A program made the position numbers and the translations under genes. A stretch of DNA of 64,000 bases from Armatimonadota bacterium (GTDB lineage: Bacteria > Armatimonadota > Zipacnadia > Zipacnadales > JABUFB01), in assembly GCA_013314775.1 (NCBI GenBank), contig JABUFB010000001.1, positions 186,001 through 250,000 on the forward strand, read 5' to 3'. Numbering within the stretch: position 1 is the first letter of the stretch; every line of letters begins with the position of its first letter. Below are positions 1 through 9,845 of this stretch, in pieces. Below the pieces are notes generated by a model that worked only from the letters and a program-made list of their open reading frames with translations, made no database searches and was not told where the DNA came from.

Positions 1-3000
1 GATGGACAGGGCTGCGAGCCAGACCTCGGGCGATGGGGAGCTCATCCAGGTACCAAGCGGAAGTTCCCCGTCCGGGTCCTCTTTCAGGTAGTTGACCAGG
101 TTGGGCATGAGGTCGCCGCCGCTGTACTGCGGACCCTTCGCCTGCTGGCGGGCGATCTCATTGACGACTTCCTTGATCCGCTCAGCGTTGGGCTTCCAGC
201 CGTCCGCCATGATCTTCTCCGCCCGGGCCAGCATGTACTCGGACATCGCGGGAGCCGGGAGCGCGGTGTAGACCACCGCGAGATCCAGCACGTACTGCAC
301 CTGCGGCCGGAAGTCCGGGTCGGATTCCTTGTCGATGAAGCGCTGGTATTCGTCATGCGCAGACCGTGCAAGCTGGTCGATGCTGTAGACCTTCTTCAGC
401 TGCATGAGGAAGGGGTCGAAGTCCTCGGGCTGCTTGCCGCTGGTGTAGCGCAGGTCGGCCCAGCGCTTGGGCAGGTCCTCGCGGCCGACGTAGGGCACGT
501 GCACCATCGCGTGGCCCACTCGGCGGCCCATCTGGTTGATGTGCCCGTAGTCGGTCAGCTGGGCGAAGACGTGGCCCTGCGGCGCAACTCCGCGAATGAT
601 CCCGTTCGGAATCGGCGGCCGTTCGTCACCCGCAGGCGCGGCGCCGCCCATGCCACCGGCCATCCCACTCGGCATCCCGGGCATGCCGCCGGGCATTCCA
701 CCGGGCATGCCGCCGGGCATTTCCATGCCTCCGCCCATGCCTGCTCCAGCCGCCGCACCGCCCGCAAGCGGCGCCGCCGGCAACCATCCGGCCGGATCTC
801 CACCAGCGGAGGAGGCGGCTCCCATCCCCGCACCGCCCATGTCGCCGCCAGCCATTCCGGGCATGCCGGGACCCATCATCCCTCCGGGCATGCCGGGACC
901 GATCATCCCTCCGGGCATGCCGGGACCGATCATCCCTCCGGGCATGCCGCCAGGCGGAGCGCCCGCGCCAGCCCGAGTCGCAGGGGCGCCGGCTTCGGGG
1001 TCGCTTCCTTTGCCGCCCTCAACCTGGGGCTCGGCGAAAACGTCGGCACCCATGACAAGAATGGCCGGGAGCTCTTTCAGGAACTGCTCAGGGACATCGT
1101 CAAGCCCCTGCTGCATCTCTTCCAGGCCGGGCTCCACGCGCACATACTTCACCCAGTAGCGGCCCTTCAGGTAGTCGGCGATGTGGGATTGCTCGAGAAT
1201 GCGCTGCACGAAGGCCTTCTGTCGGCTTGGTGCATCCGGGTTCGGGCGCGCATTGGGGTCGCCCGGAGGCGCGTCGATGTCGAAAGACTCATCGCCCTCA
1301 TAGAAGACCACGATCCCCGGGTACGCGGTGAGAAGCACCGGGATCTGGTTGGTGGCTTCTTCGGTCGCGAAATTCTGCAGGATCTCGGAGCGAATCTTGT
1401 GGATGCGCGGCTCGTACCGCTCCAGGCCGCTGCGCATGTTGGAGAACTGGGTCTCGCGGCGGCTCACCTCGTCGGGCTCGGCCCATGCGGAATTGGCCAG
1501 CCGATTCTCGGCGTCATCGATGCGGCTGCGCAACTCGTCGATGAACTTCTCGGCACGCGCCGCGAAGTAGTCGGCCTCGTAATGCTTGCGCAGGTCGCTG
1601 AAGGCCTGGGCCGCGTCCAGGAGCAGCTCGATGTCGTCGTGCTTCGGATCGGCCGCGATGGCGCGGACTGCGTCGTCCGCGAGTTTCGCGCGGTTCAGTT
1701 TCTCCACCATGATCTCCGGCTGAGCGGCGGAAGGCAGGGGGCTGAGCCGCCGGCCGCCCTGGAAGCTCCAGTACTGCATGAGTCGCGCAACCCGCGCGGG
1801 CATGCGGTAGTCGTAACCCGCGAAATTGATGGCTCCAGCAACCTGGGCTTGCGCACCCATGCCGCCTTCAGCGCCCATCATTCCGCCCGCTTCGCCGCCG
1901 GGCATCCCAGGGCCCATCATTCCGGGCATTCCACCCATCATTCCGCCGGGCATTCCCGCGCCCATCATGCCGCCCATTTCGCCGCCCTGAGCTGTCGCCG
2001 TGGGCTTCGCGCCCCGCGGAGTGAGGGCCGCGCCGGGCAGCCAGTCAGTGATCTTCTCCATGCCCTGCTGGGCACCCGCAGCCGCGCCACCCCCGGCGCC
2101 CATCATGCCGCCGGGTGCGCCGGGCATTCCGCCGGGCATCATTCCGGGCATGCCGCCCATTCCGGCTTCAGCGCCCATGCCCATTCCCATGCCCATACTG
2201 CCGGCAGCCTGGCCCGAGACCGTGCCTGCCAGGGCGATGGGGAACTGCTGCTGCTGTTCGTCAACGAAGGGGTCCCGGCCGCAGAGCACGAAGGACGGGA
2301 AGCTCTTGATCTCCGCATCCAGTTCGGGGCTGGTGACCGCCGCGAAGGGCTCAATGTCGGCAGCCCGTTCCGAGTCCGCAACCTGGATAAGTTTGACCCA
2401 GTACCGGTTGCTGCTCACGGCTTCGGAAACCGACTGGGCGTCCAGGAGTTGCTCGAGCTGCATGCGCTGGCGCATGTCCTGGTAGAAGCCCACGAGACCG
2501 GGGAACTCGGTGCAGAGCACGGGCACGAGATCCGACGCGCTCTCGTAGCGGAAGGACGGGATCAGGCGCTCTCGCTCGGTCCGGACCGCCTGCCCGGAAC
2601 TGCCCTGAAGCTCGACGACGCGCGCCAGAAGGTAATCGGCCATATACTGGTTCTGCTGGACCATCCGGGCGCGGCGCGGGTCCACGTTGAGGCCGAGGCT
2701 GGGCAGGAGGGTCCGTCCCTTCTCCAGCGCATCCACATAGGATCGCGCCAGCGCCAGGTTGAGGCCCGCATTGTCCCGGTCGCGCTTGAGAGCCGCCGCC
2801 CGTGGCACGATACCCGCTGCCGGGTCACCCACTGCGGCCACCGCGAAGCTCATGACCGCATCGGGCGCGGTCTCCTGCGGCCCGACGAAGGACCAGTGGA
2901 TCATGAGGCGCGCCAGGCGCGAGGGCATCCGGAAGTCGTAACCGGCAATCGCCATTCCGCCGCTGGGAGCCGCGGCTGCGGTCATGCCCATGCCGCCTTC

Positions 3001-5925
3001 AGCACCCATGCCGCCCGTCATTCCGGGCATGCCGCCCATGTCCATGCCTCCGGCCATGCCCATGCCGACGCCGGTTTGGGTTGTTGCCGGGGCTGCTCCG
3101 GCGGGAGTCAGAGACAGACCGGGCAGCCAGTCCGTGGGCTCTTTCATACCGGCCGCTCCGGCGGCTGCTCCACCCATCGCGCCTCCAGGGCCCATCATTC
3201 CGGGCATCCCGGCACCCATGCCCATACCGCCGGGCATGCCGCCACCCATCATTCCTCCGGGCATACCGCCCATCTCAGCACCCATGCCCATGCCGGCAGC
3301 CGCGCCGCTGACCTGGCTTGCCAGAGCGATGACGTCCTCCTGGAACAGGTCCTGGCCGCACAGGACGATTGCCGGAGCATCCGCAGCGGCGCTTCCGACC
3401 TCTTCCTGGAGCTTCTTCAGCAGTTCCTTGTCGGTGATGACGTCCTCGTTGTTCAGGTCCATCATCTTGACCCAGAAACCGGCCGCGGCCATCGGATCTT
3501 TGACTGACTGGACGTTGAGCTGCTGTTCCACCCGCAGCCGCTGCCCCATGTTGTTGTAGTAGACAAACATGCCCGGGAAATGCGCGGCCAGAAGCGGCAC
3601 GAGGTCGGTGGGGCTCTCGTACCGGAAGGACTGGGCGAGGCTCCTCTGCTGCTCGCGGATCTGCGGCACCAGCGCGCCGCCGCCGGGAAGGGTCTCGGCG
3701 CGGGCAAGTAGGTAGTCGGCCAGGTACTGATTCTGCTGCAAAGCCCGGGCCAGTGTGGGGTCGGCGCTAAGGTTCAGCCCGGACAGCAATGCTCTGCCGC
3801 GCTCCAGGGCGCGGACGAAAGCCTTTGCCGTCTCGAGGGTAAGGTTCGCGTTTTCCTTGTCGGCCTTGAGGCGCTTGGCCATGGCGTTTGTGCCGTTGGC
3901 GCTGTCGCCGACGCTCTCCACAACGGAGAGCAGGACCGCTTCGGACGGGAGTTCACGAGTGCCGAGGAAGGCCCAGTGGATCATGAGATGACCAAGGCGT
4001 TCGGGCATGCGGTAGTCGTAGTCTGACCAGTAGATGTCCCCCATAGTCAGTCCGCCGCCGGCCATACCGCCCATGCCGCCCATCTCGCCACCCATGCCCA
4101 TGCCGGGCATTCCGCCACCCATTCCGGGCATTCCGCCGGCCATTCCCATGTCTCCAGCCATACCCATGCCCGGTCCCATCGCACCGCCGGCGGCCCCCGC
4201 ACCGCCGGAGCCGCCGCTGGGCAGCCAATCCGTCGTCTTCCCGGCCGCCGCGGGTGCTGCTCCCCCGGCAGCTCCACCCATCATGCCCATACCGCCGGGC
4301 ATACCGGCGCCCATCATTCCGCCAAGCATGCCGCCCATCTCGGCGCCCATTCCCATACCCATGCCCGCGCCCATACCACCGGTTGCCCCTGCAGCCAGGA
4401 CGATCGCGTCCTCAACAAACATGTCCTGCCCGACGAAGACTAGCGCCGGAGTCTGCCCCTCGGCCACGCCGGCCTCATCCTTGATCTTGTCAAGCGGGTT
4501 ATCGGGCCCAACCACGTCTTCGTCGGTGACATCGGCCATCTTGAACCAGTACCCGAGAGCCTCCATGCGTGCGCGCACCCGGGGCTGATCCAGGAGTTCG
4601 CTGATCTTGGAGCGTTCAGCGCTATTGGCGAAGTAACCCACGGCTCCCGGAAGGTGCTCGGCGAGCAGCGGGACGTGGGAGGTCACCGGGAATTGGTACC
4701 TGAAGGAGGGCGCGAGGCGGACCTGCTGCGCGCGCACTTCATTGGCCGGGTATCCGAGGCTCTCGGCGCGGGCCAGGAGATAGTCGGCGAGAAGCTGATT
4801 CTGCTGGGCGATACGGGCTCTCTCGGGGTCCTGATCCAGCCCGAGTCCGTCAAGCAGTCCGCGGCCCCTGACCAAGGCCTCGGTGTACGCCTTCCCAAGC
4901 TCGAAAGTGGTCTGGGCGTTTTCCTTATTGAGCTTGAGACGCAGGGCCCAACGGTTCACACCATTCTCGCGGTCACCGATGGAGTCGAGAACCTGCTTGA
5001 GAACGTTCGCGGGGGGCAACTCCTTGCGCCCCACGAAGGACCAATAGACCATGAAGTTGTGGTCCATCTGGGACCACATGCTGGCGGCGGCAGCGCCACC
5101 CATTCCGCCCATGCCGCCCATACCACCCATGCCCATATCCATACCCATTCCGCCGGGCATACCACCCATGCCCATATCCATGCCGCCGGGCATCCCGCCC
5201 ATCATTCCACCACCGGCTGCCCCGCCGGCCTGGGCGCCACCACCGGGCGTCCATTGGCTGAAGAGGTCCTTGCCGAAGATGACGATTGCCGGGCAGGCTT
5301 TCTGTGCCGCGAGGGATGTCTCAACATCGGTGGTCTGCTGGGCGCCCATGCCGCCGCCCATGTCCATCCCGCCGGGCATTCCGGCGCCCATGCCCATCCC
5401 CATGCCGGGCATGCCGCCACCCATCATCCCGCCGCCCATTTCGCCGCCCATCATGCCGCCGGGGGCCGCTCCCCCCGCTGCTTTGGCGGCGCGGAGGTCC
5501 TCATCGAGGATCTCGCGGATGAAACTCGGCGGGGCTGTGTCCACCGTCACGTCGGCGAACTTGATCCAGAAGCGCCCCTCGATGTCATCCTTGACGCTGT
5601 TGATCAACGCGCGCAATTGGGCTTCCTGCTGGGGAGTGGCATAAAGACAGGCAATGCCCGGGTAGGATGAACGTCCCACGGACCAGCACAGAGGCACCAG
5701 CGGGGACACCCACTTCGGGGTAGCGCTGACGCCCATGCCCCCCATGCCGGGCATCCCGCCCATACCCATGCCCATGTCCATTCCGGGCATACCCATGCCG
5801 CCGGGCATGCCCATCCCAGGCATACCCATACCGCCGGGCATTCCAGGCATCATTTGGGCCTGGGTGGAAGCGGCCACGAGGACCATCAGTACGAGGCCTG
5901 CCAACCGAGCGCTGTGACGTACCAT
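1..5925 (-). CDS. Giant secreted modular protein with Met/Gly/Pro-rich linkers (partial, C-terminus outside window)
   Basis: Read on the minus strand from the ATG at 5925, the frame stays open to base 1 (1,975 codons, no stop in view); GGGAG lies 9 bases before the ATG. Residues 1-23 are a signal peptide ending ASTQA. The rest alternates globular modules with low-complexity linkers built from MPGGM, GMGM and GGM units; residues 24-66 contain 16 Met in 43. Modules 2 to 5 are about 357 residues apart, judged by a conserved ADYLLARAE motif near residues 385, 740, 1098 and 1455, with a related site near 1898. Each is followed by a SFRYES..LVPLL segment, a W/F-K-M-x-D strand and an APAIV-x-G-x-D-x-F strand, which together look like a thioredoxin-type fold without a CxxC. 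A TDWLP motif sits inside the linkers near 565, 930 and 1292. I do not recognise the family. A surface, scaffold or metal/redox-buffering role is inference. The longer ORFs on the opposite strand are GC-rich shadows. Confidence 0.85.
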   Translation of the reverse strand, partial: MVRHSARLAGLVLMVLVAASTQAQMMPGMPGGMGMPGMGMPGGMGMPGMDMGMGMGGMPGMGGMGVSATPKWVSPLVPLCWSVGRSSYPGIACLYATPQQEAQLRALINSVKDDIEGRFWIKFADVTVDTAPPSFIREILDEDLRAAKAAGGAAPGGMMGGEMGGGMMGGGMPGMGMGMGAGMPGGMDMGGGMGAQQTTDVETSLAAQKACPAIVIFGKDLFSQWTPGGGAQAGGAAGGGMMGGMPGGMDMGMGGMPGGMGMDMGMGGMGGMGGMGGAAAASMWSQMDHNFMVYWSFVGRKELPPANVLKQVLDSIGDRENGVNRWALRLKLNKENAQTTFELGKAYTEALVRGRGLLDGLGLDQDPERARIAQQNQLLADYLLARAESLGYPANEVRAQQVRLAPSFRYQFPVTSHVPLLAEHLPGAVGYFANSAERSKISELLDQPRVRARMEALGYWFKMADVTDEDVVGPDNPLDKIKDEAGVAEGQTPALVFVGQDMFVEDAIVLAAGATGGMGAGMGMGMGAEMGGMLGGMMGAGMPGGMGMMGGAAGGAAPAAAGKTTDWLPSGGSGGAGAAGGAMGPGMGMAGDMGMAGGMPGMGGGMPGMGMGGEMGGMGGMAGGGLTMGDIYWSDYDYRMPERLGHLMIHWAFLGTRELPSEAVLLSVVESVGDSANGTNAMAKRLKADKENANLTLETAKAFVRALERGRALLSGLNLSADPTLARALQQNQYLADYLLARAETLPGGGALVPQIREQQRSLAQSFRYESPTDLVPLLAAHFPGMFVYYNNMGQRLRVEQQLNVQSVKDPMAAAGFWVKMMDLNNEDVITDKELLKKLQEEVGSAAADAPAIVLCGQDLFQEDVIALASQVSGAAAGMGMGAEMGGMPGGMMGGGMPGGMGMGAGMPGMMGPGGAMGGAAAGAAGMKEPTDWLPGLSLTPAGAAPATTQTGVGMGMAGGMDMGGMPGMTGGMGAEGGMGMTAAAAPSGGMAIAGYDFRMPSRLARLMIHWSFVGPQETAPDAVMSFAVAAVGDPAAGIVPRAAALKRDRDNAGLNLALARSYVDALEKGRTLLPSLGLNVDPRRARMVQQNQYMADYLLARVVELQGSSGQAVRTERERLIPSFRYESASDLVPVLCTEFPGLVGFYQDMRQRMQLEQLLDAQSVSEAVSSNRYWVKLIQVADSERAADIEPFAAVTSPELDAEIKSFPSFVLCGRDPFVDEQQQQFPIALAGTVSGQAAGSMGMGMGMGAEAGMGGMPGMMPGGMPGAPGGMMGAGGGAAAGAQQGMEKITDWLPGAALTPRGAKPTATAQGGEMGGMMGAGMPGGMMGGMPGMMGPGMPGGEAGGMMGAEGGMGAQAQVAGAINFAGYDYRMPARVARLMQYWSFQGGRRLSPLPSAAQPEIMVEKLNRAKLADDAVRAIAADPKHDDIELLLDAAQAFSDLRKHYEADYFAARAEKFIDELRSRIDDAENRLANSAWAEPDEVSRRETQFSNMRSGLERYEPRIHKIRSEILQNFATEEATNQIPVLLTAYPGIVVFYEGDESFDIDAPPGDPNARPNPDAPSRQKAFVQRILEQSHIADYLKGRYWVKYVRVEPGLEEMQQGLDDVPEQFLKELPAILVMGADVFAEPQVEGGKGSDPEAGAPATRAGAGAPPGGMPGGMIGPGMPGGMIGPGMPGGMMGPGMPGMAGGDMGGAGMGAASSAGGDPAGWLPAAPLAGGAAAGAGMGGGMEMPGGMPGGMPGGMPGMPSGMAGGMGGAAPAGDERPPIPNGIIRGVAPQGHVFAQLTDYGHINQMGRRVGHAMVHVPYVGREDLPKRWADLRYTSGKQPEDFDPFLMQLKKVYSIDQLARSAHDEYQRFIDKESDPDFRPQVQYVLDLAVVYTALPAPAMSEYMLARAEKIMADGWKPNAERIKEVVNEIARQQAKGPQYSGGDLMPNLVNYLKEDPDGELPLGTWMSSPSPEVWLAALSI
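867..947. repeat. Three tandem 27-bp units inside the giant gene
   Basis: Three consecutive 27-bp units (867-893, 894-920, 921-947) encode repeated MIGPGMPGG-type linker on the minus strand. Units 2 and 3 are identical and unit 1 differs by one base. In-frame length keeps the reading frame if copy number changes. Confidence 0.85.
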
Positions 5926-6136
5926 CTGTCTGCTCTCCCAGTGCGCGAATAGCTGCTATCGCTTCGCTGTCGGGCACGGTCAAACGGCCCGACCGTACCC
6001 CCACGGGTGCATCGGGCGCGACTGCGACAACTTGAACTGACTGGCGGGATAGCCGCTGATCTTGCGGCCTCCCCTCAGTACGAAACGCTGCGTTACTGAC
6101 TGCCTTGATGGGACAGCAAGAATGTTGCCCCTGCGG

Positions 6137-7396
6137 CTATCCGGCTCCTCCACCCTCCGCCGCACCGGCACCGGGGCGCCTGGGCGTGCGCCGCTGTCGC
6201 CCACCTGATGCCGGGGGCGTCTGACCTGCGGCGCCCGGTGCTACTCCCGGCATTCCGGGGATCTCGCCAGGCGGTCCCGCCTGCACGCCGCCCGGCATTC
6301 CGGGCATCCCGGGCATTCCACCGGGCATCGCGCCCGGCATTCCGGGCATCCCCGGCACCTCACCGGGCATTCCGCCGGGCATCATTCCCGGCATCCCCAT
6401 CCCGGGCATTCCACCGGGCATTCCACCGGGCATTCCTGGCATTCCCATGCCTGCCTCAGGGCCCATCATCCCCGGCATTCCCATTCCCGGCATTCCCATC
6501 CCCGGCATTCCCATCCCCGGCATGCCCATTCCCGGCATGCCCATTCCTGCCTCGGGGCCCATCATCCCCGGCATTCCCATTCCTGGCATTCCCATCCCCG
6601 GCATCCCCATGCCCTGCATCTGGGCCTGCTGGACCTGTTCGCCGACGATGTTCTTGTGAGCGACCACGGCCTTCCCGGGAGCGGCCTCGATCTTGCCGGG
6701 CTCGCCGAGGGTCAAAGGCGTTTCATCATTAGTGTTGCCCATTGTCGGAAAGATGCGCGGCTTGCCACTGGGTGCGACGCGGGAAGACGTGACTGGTTTC
6801 TTCCACTCGAGACCGACCTCTTCCAGCAGGCCTTCCCCGATGTAGGCTCGCACGGGCACCGCGCCTTCCTTGAGCACATAGTGGACCTGGGGGTTTACAT
6901 CAGGACCTGCAAGGTCCTTCTGGGGGATCTCGTAGTAGACCACGCCGACGACGCTCTTGCCCGCCGCGAGTTCGCTGGCCCGCACGAACAGAGAGCGCTT
7001 GCCGGCCCATGCGGTGATGGGGGACGCGGCGAGGCCCTTCTTGTCGTTGGTGGAGAGCATGAGGCGCACTGTTTCGGCATTGACGGGGATCGCGGCATCC
7101 TCGCGATTCGTCAATTTGACCACGTAGGCCCGGGCCTCCACAGTTTCCTCACGGCTCAGCTTCAGGACTTGGTCCAGGAGATTGCCGCCCGCCGGCGATG
7201 CGGACAGCCCGAGGTCGATCATCCGATCCTGCAGGCCAGGGTGGTTGATGTCCAACGGGTCGTTGGCGTCCGCCGGGAAGAACTGGACCCCGACCTTCGG
7301 GGGTTCAGGCTTGTTCTCTTCCTTCTTTTCCGCGTCCTGGCCGGCTGCAATGCCGAGGCAGAAGGCGGTCAACAGAACAAGAAGCACGGACCTCAT
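6137..7396 (-). CDS. Secreted protein with Met/Gly/Pro-rich C-terminal repeat tail
   Basis: 419 residues, with GGGAGG seven bases before the ATG. Residues 1-19 form a signal peptide (cleavage near AAG-QD). Residues about 30-255 are a globular, probably beta-rich domain of no family I recognise. From about residue 258 the protein becomes nearly pure GMGMPGM repeat, including two copies of a block containing [13 protein letters not shown], then MPGGMPGM units, and ends in a basic [13 protein letters not shown] segment. It lies 211 bp upstream of, and co-directional with, the giant protein that carries the same type of repeat, so the two probably belong to one extracytoplasmic assembly (inference). 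The repeats could mediate self-association or bind soft metals; nothing in the sequence decides this. Confidence 0.85.
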   Translation of the reverse strand: MRSVLLVLLTAFCLGIAAGQDAEKKEENKPEPPKVGVQFFPADANDPLDINHPGLQDRMIDLGLSASPAGGNLLDQVLKLSREETVEARAYVVKLTNREDAAIPVNAETVRLMLSTNDKKGLAASPITAWAGKRSLFVRASELAAGKSVVGVVYYEIPQKDLAGPDVNPQVHYVLKEGAVPVRAYIGEGLLEEVGLEWKKPVTSSRVAPSGKPRIFPTMGNTNDETPLTLGEPGKIEAAPGKAVVAHKNIVGEQVQQAQMQGMGMPGMGMPGMGMPGMMGPEAGMGMPGMGMPGMGMPGMGMPGMGMPGMMGPEAGMGMPGMPGGMPGGMPGMGMPGMMPGGMPGEVPGMPGMPGAMPGGMPGMPGMPGGVQAGPPGEIPGMPGVAPGAAGQTPPASGGRQRRTPRRPGAGAAEGGGAG

Positions 7397-7527
7397 AGCA
7401 GGGCCTCCCGAAGCAGCCGCTCAGGGGCTGGGTTCGCCAATGAATCATGTTGAAAGAATAGCAGTAATCGCATCAACTGTCCAGCAGCGGCGGAGCTCGG
7501 CACCCATGTTTCCCTTCCCAGATACAG

Positions 7528-8928
7528 TCAGTATGCTCCCCGGCCGCCGAGCACCGCAGGGACCGTTTTCAGCAGAATGGTCAGATCGAGCCAGATCGAC
7601 CAGTTTCGGATGTAGTAGAAGTCGACTTCGATATTATCCCGCAAGGGCACGTCCTTGCGGCCGAGTATTTGCCACAATCCAGTCAGGCCGGGCTTCACAT
7701 CGAGCCGGCGGCGCTGCCAGGGCTCGTATTCCGCGACGATCTGGGGCATTTCGGGCCTGGGGCCGACCAGGCTCATCTCCCCGCGCAGAACGTTGAACAA
7801 CTGCGGCAGTTCATCGATGCTGAACCGCCGCAGCCAGCGTCCCACCGGGCCGACACGGGGGTCATCTGCGCTGTCAGGCGCCTCCGCGTACGGGTCGGCG
7901 TCGCATTTCATAGTGCGCAGCTTGTATATCGTGAACGGTCGCCCCCGGTAGCCCACGCGCTGCTGGCGGAAAATCACGCTGCCGCCTGTCTCCCAGTGCA
8001 CAGCGACAGCCGCCAGCAGCATGACGGGTGAAAGCACAACCAGCAGGATGGCCCCCGCGAACACATCCATTCCGCGCTTGATGGCGCACTGCCAGGCCGG
8101 GAAGCTTGGCTGCGGCAGCTCGATCACCGGCAGGTCCGCCAGGCCGGAGATCTCGGTATGCCGGGTGAGCACATGCAGGGGGCCTGCCACCAGGTGGAAG
8201 ACCACCCGCAGGCCCTCGCAGCTCTGCACCGCGCTCATCAGCAGGCCCGGATCGATATCCGGCCGCGCAACCAACACCTCATCGACATCGTTCTCGCGCA
8301 CGATCCGGGCAAGATCGTCAATGCAGCCCAGGACTGGATAGCCCTCCACCTCCGGCGGTGGATCGGCCACAGCGACGAACCCCACCAGTTCGTATCCCAG
8401 GAGATGGTATTCCCGGATACGTCTTGCCACCAGGGCGCCAAGGTCGCCGCAACCCAACACGATGGCGCGTGCGCGCGTCTCTTCGCGCGAGCCCACGGCT
8501 TCGGCGTAAGCCCGCAGGAGCGCGCGTGACACCAGGTTCAGCGTCAGGCCCACTGTCCAGAAGATCAGCAGCGTAGCCCGCGAGTAGTCCTTGTGGCTCA
8601 GGAATGAGGCCGCCGCCACCAGCAGAACGGCGGTGCTGACGGCCCGGAACACCGCGGTCACCTCGCTGAAAGGCGAGACGAACCGGCGCACCTCGTACAG
8701 TCCGAAGCTGTTGAAGGCAATGAACCACAGGCCGGCGATCACAGGCAATGCCGAAACATACATCCACACGTCGTGCCGGATCGGCGCCAGCACGGACGTG
8801 GGGACGATAGACCTGATCTCGTAGGCCAGTATCACCGAAAGGCAGCACACGAGCACGTCGCTACCCAGGAGCAGCAGGCGAAAGCGATGATCAAAGGCCA
8901 TTCGCGGCGACGGCTGGAAGTCCAACAT
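7528..8928 (-). CDS. Undecaprenyl-phosphate sugar phosphotransferase (exopolysaccharide initiating enzyme)
   Basis: 466 residues, the usual length for polyisoprenyl-phosphate hexose-1-phosphate transferases (WbaP/CpsE type), which move a sugar phosphate from a nucleotide sugar to undecaprenyl phosphate on the inner membrane to start polysaccharide synthesis. Hydrophobic segments in residues 12-115 fit the four-helix N-terminal domain. A Rossmann-like CoA-binding-type region follows (about 150-255). The C-terminal transferase domain starts at KRGMDVFAG, contains the membrane-reentrant helix, YKLRTMKCDAD, the FSIDELPQL motif with the catalytic Asp-Glu, SLVGPRPEMP and KPGLTGLWQ. It stands alone, without nearby glycosyltransferases or a flippase, so the polysaccharide locus must be elsewhere or dispersed. 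Confidence 0.93.
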   Translation of the reverse strand: MLDFQPSPRMAFDHRFRLLLLGSDVLVCCLSVILAYEIRSIVPTSVLAPIRHDVWMYVSALPVIAGLWFIAFNSFGLYEVRRFVSPFSEVTAVFRAVSTAVLLVAAASFLSHKDYSRATLLIFWTVGLTLNLVSRALLRAYAEAVGSREETRARAIVLGCGDLGALVARRIREYHLLGYELVGFVAVADPPPEVEGYPVLGCIDDLARIVRENDVDEVLVARPDIDPGLLMSAVQSCEGLRVVFHLVAGPLHVLTRHTEISGLADLPVIELPQPSFPAWQCAIKRGMDVFAGAILLVVLSPVMLLAAVAVHWETGGSVIFRQQRVGYRGRPFTIYKLRTMKCDADPYAEAPDSADDPRVGPVGRWLRRFSIDELPQLFNVLRGEMSLVGPRPEMPQIVAEYEPWQRRRLDVKPGLTGLWQILGRKDVPLRDNIEVDFYYIRNWSIWLDLTILLKTVPAVLGGRGAY

Positions 8929-8982
8929 GCATCACGCAACCCGGTTGCGCGGCCGCTTGTCGGAAGACATTGCGCTGCCGGA

Positions 8983-9807
8983 TCAGATCTCCGAGAGCAG
9001 CTTGTCGCACGCCTTCTTGACACGGGTCGCGGAAATCTCCGCGGGCAACTGCTTCAGTTCGGCATTGAATATCTCAACACCCAGAAAGTCTCGGTAGCCG
9101 ATCTTTTTCAGGGCGCCCAGGAAACCGTGCAGGTCGATGATCCCCTCGCCAGGCGTGAGGCGCTCCATGTCTTGCTGCTCTTCCAGAGGTCGGTCGGGCG
9201 CGTCATTGAGGTGCACGTGCACCACTTTCTCCACAGGCACAGCCGCCAGTTCGGCTGCGGTCTGGCCGGCGTTGAACCAGTGATAGCTGTCCACCAGCAG
9301 GCCCAGATTGGGTTCGCCGATCTCATCTTCGATCTCGAGCAGTTCGGTCATGCGCCACACAACCGCATTCTTCCCGGCGCGGGTGTGGTACGGCGCAACC
9401 CATTCCAGCCCGAAGCTGTGGCCATGCTCGGCGATGACCTTCGCGATCTCGCCCCAGCGCCGCATCCATGTCTTGCGGGTCTCGTCGGCATCACCGTCGA
9501 CGGCAGGCGGGATCCACGTGCAGGTGCGGGTGCAGTTGATCTCGGCGGCGAATGCGGCCTGATCGGGAAGCGCGGTGAGGTGGCGCTGAAAAGTGTCTTC
9601 GTCCTGGCGCCATTCCACCCCCATCGGCCAGACGCTGAGTTCCACATTGTACTCGTCGCACAGGCCGAGGAACTCCTCCGCGCCCATCTCGCGGGCCAGT
9701 TCGAACCCGGTATCGATGCCCTCATAGCCGAGTTTGGCCGCAAGGCCCAGCATGTCCTCGAAGGACAATGATCCGCCGAGAATGACAGGATGCAGCGACA
9801 GCTTCAT
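8983..9807 (-). CDS. Sugar phosphate isomerase/epimerase (xylose isomerase-like TIM barrel)
   Basis: 274 residues from the ATG at 9805-9807, which has AAGGGAG eight or so bases upstream; the frame extends further upstream but that part looks non-coding. The order LGYEGIDTGFELAREMG, EHGHSFGLEW, LLVDSYHW and VVHVHLND is that of AP-endonuclease-2/xylose isomerase-like barrels, with Glu, Asp, His and Glu metal ligands (the last in FLGVEIFN). These enzymes isomerise or epimerise ketoses or inositols with a divalent metal. The substrate cannot be read from the sequence. The nearby sugar oxidoreductase and glycosidases suggest a role in carbohydrate catabolism. Confidence 0.85.
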   Translation of the reverse strand: MKLSLHPVILGGSLSFEDMLGLAAKLGYEGIDTGFELAREMGAEEFLGLCDEYNVELSVWPMGVEWRQDEDTFQRHLTALPDQAAFAAEINCTRTCTWIPPAVDGDADETRKTWMRRWGEIAKVIAEHGHSFGLEWVAPYHTRAGKNAVVWRMTELLEIEDEIGEPNLGLLVDSYHWFNAGQTAAELAAVPVEKVVHVHLNDAPDRPLEEQQDMERLTPGEGIIDLHGFLGALKKIGYRDFLGVEIFNAELKQLPAEISATRVKKACDKLLSEI

Positions 9808-9845
9808 GGTGGTTTCTCCCTTAGAGAGCGTGTGCCGCGTCGGAG

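Noticed and set aside
867-947. Possible CRISPR array
   Set aside because: Repeats are contiguous with no spacers and are in-frame coding sequence.
355-3507. 1,050-codon plus-strand ORF and other long plus-strand ORFs over 1-5.9 kb
   Set aside because: They are His/Ala/Gly-rich shadows of Met/Gly/Pro codons on the minus strand, whose frame has a signal peptide, ribosome site and repeating modules.
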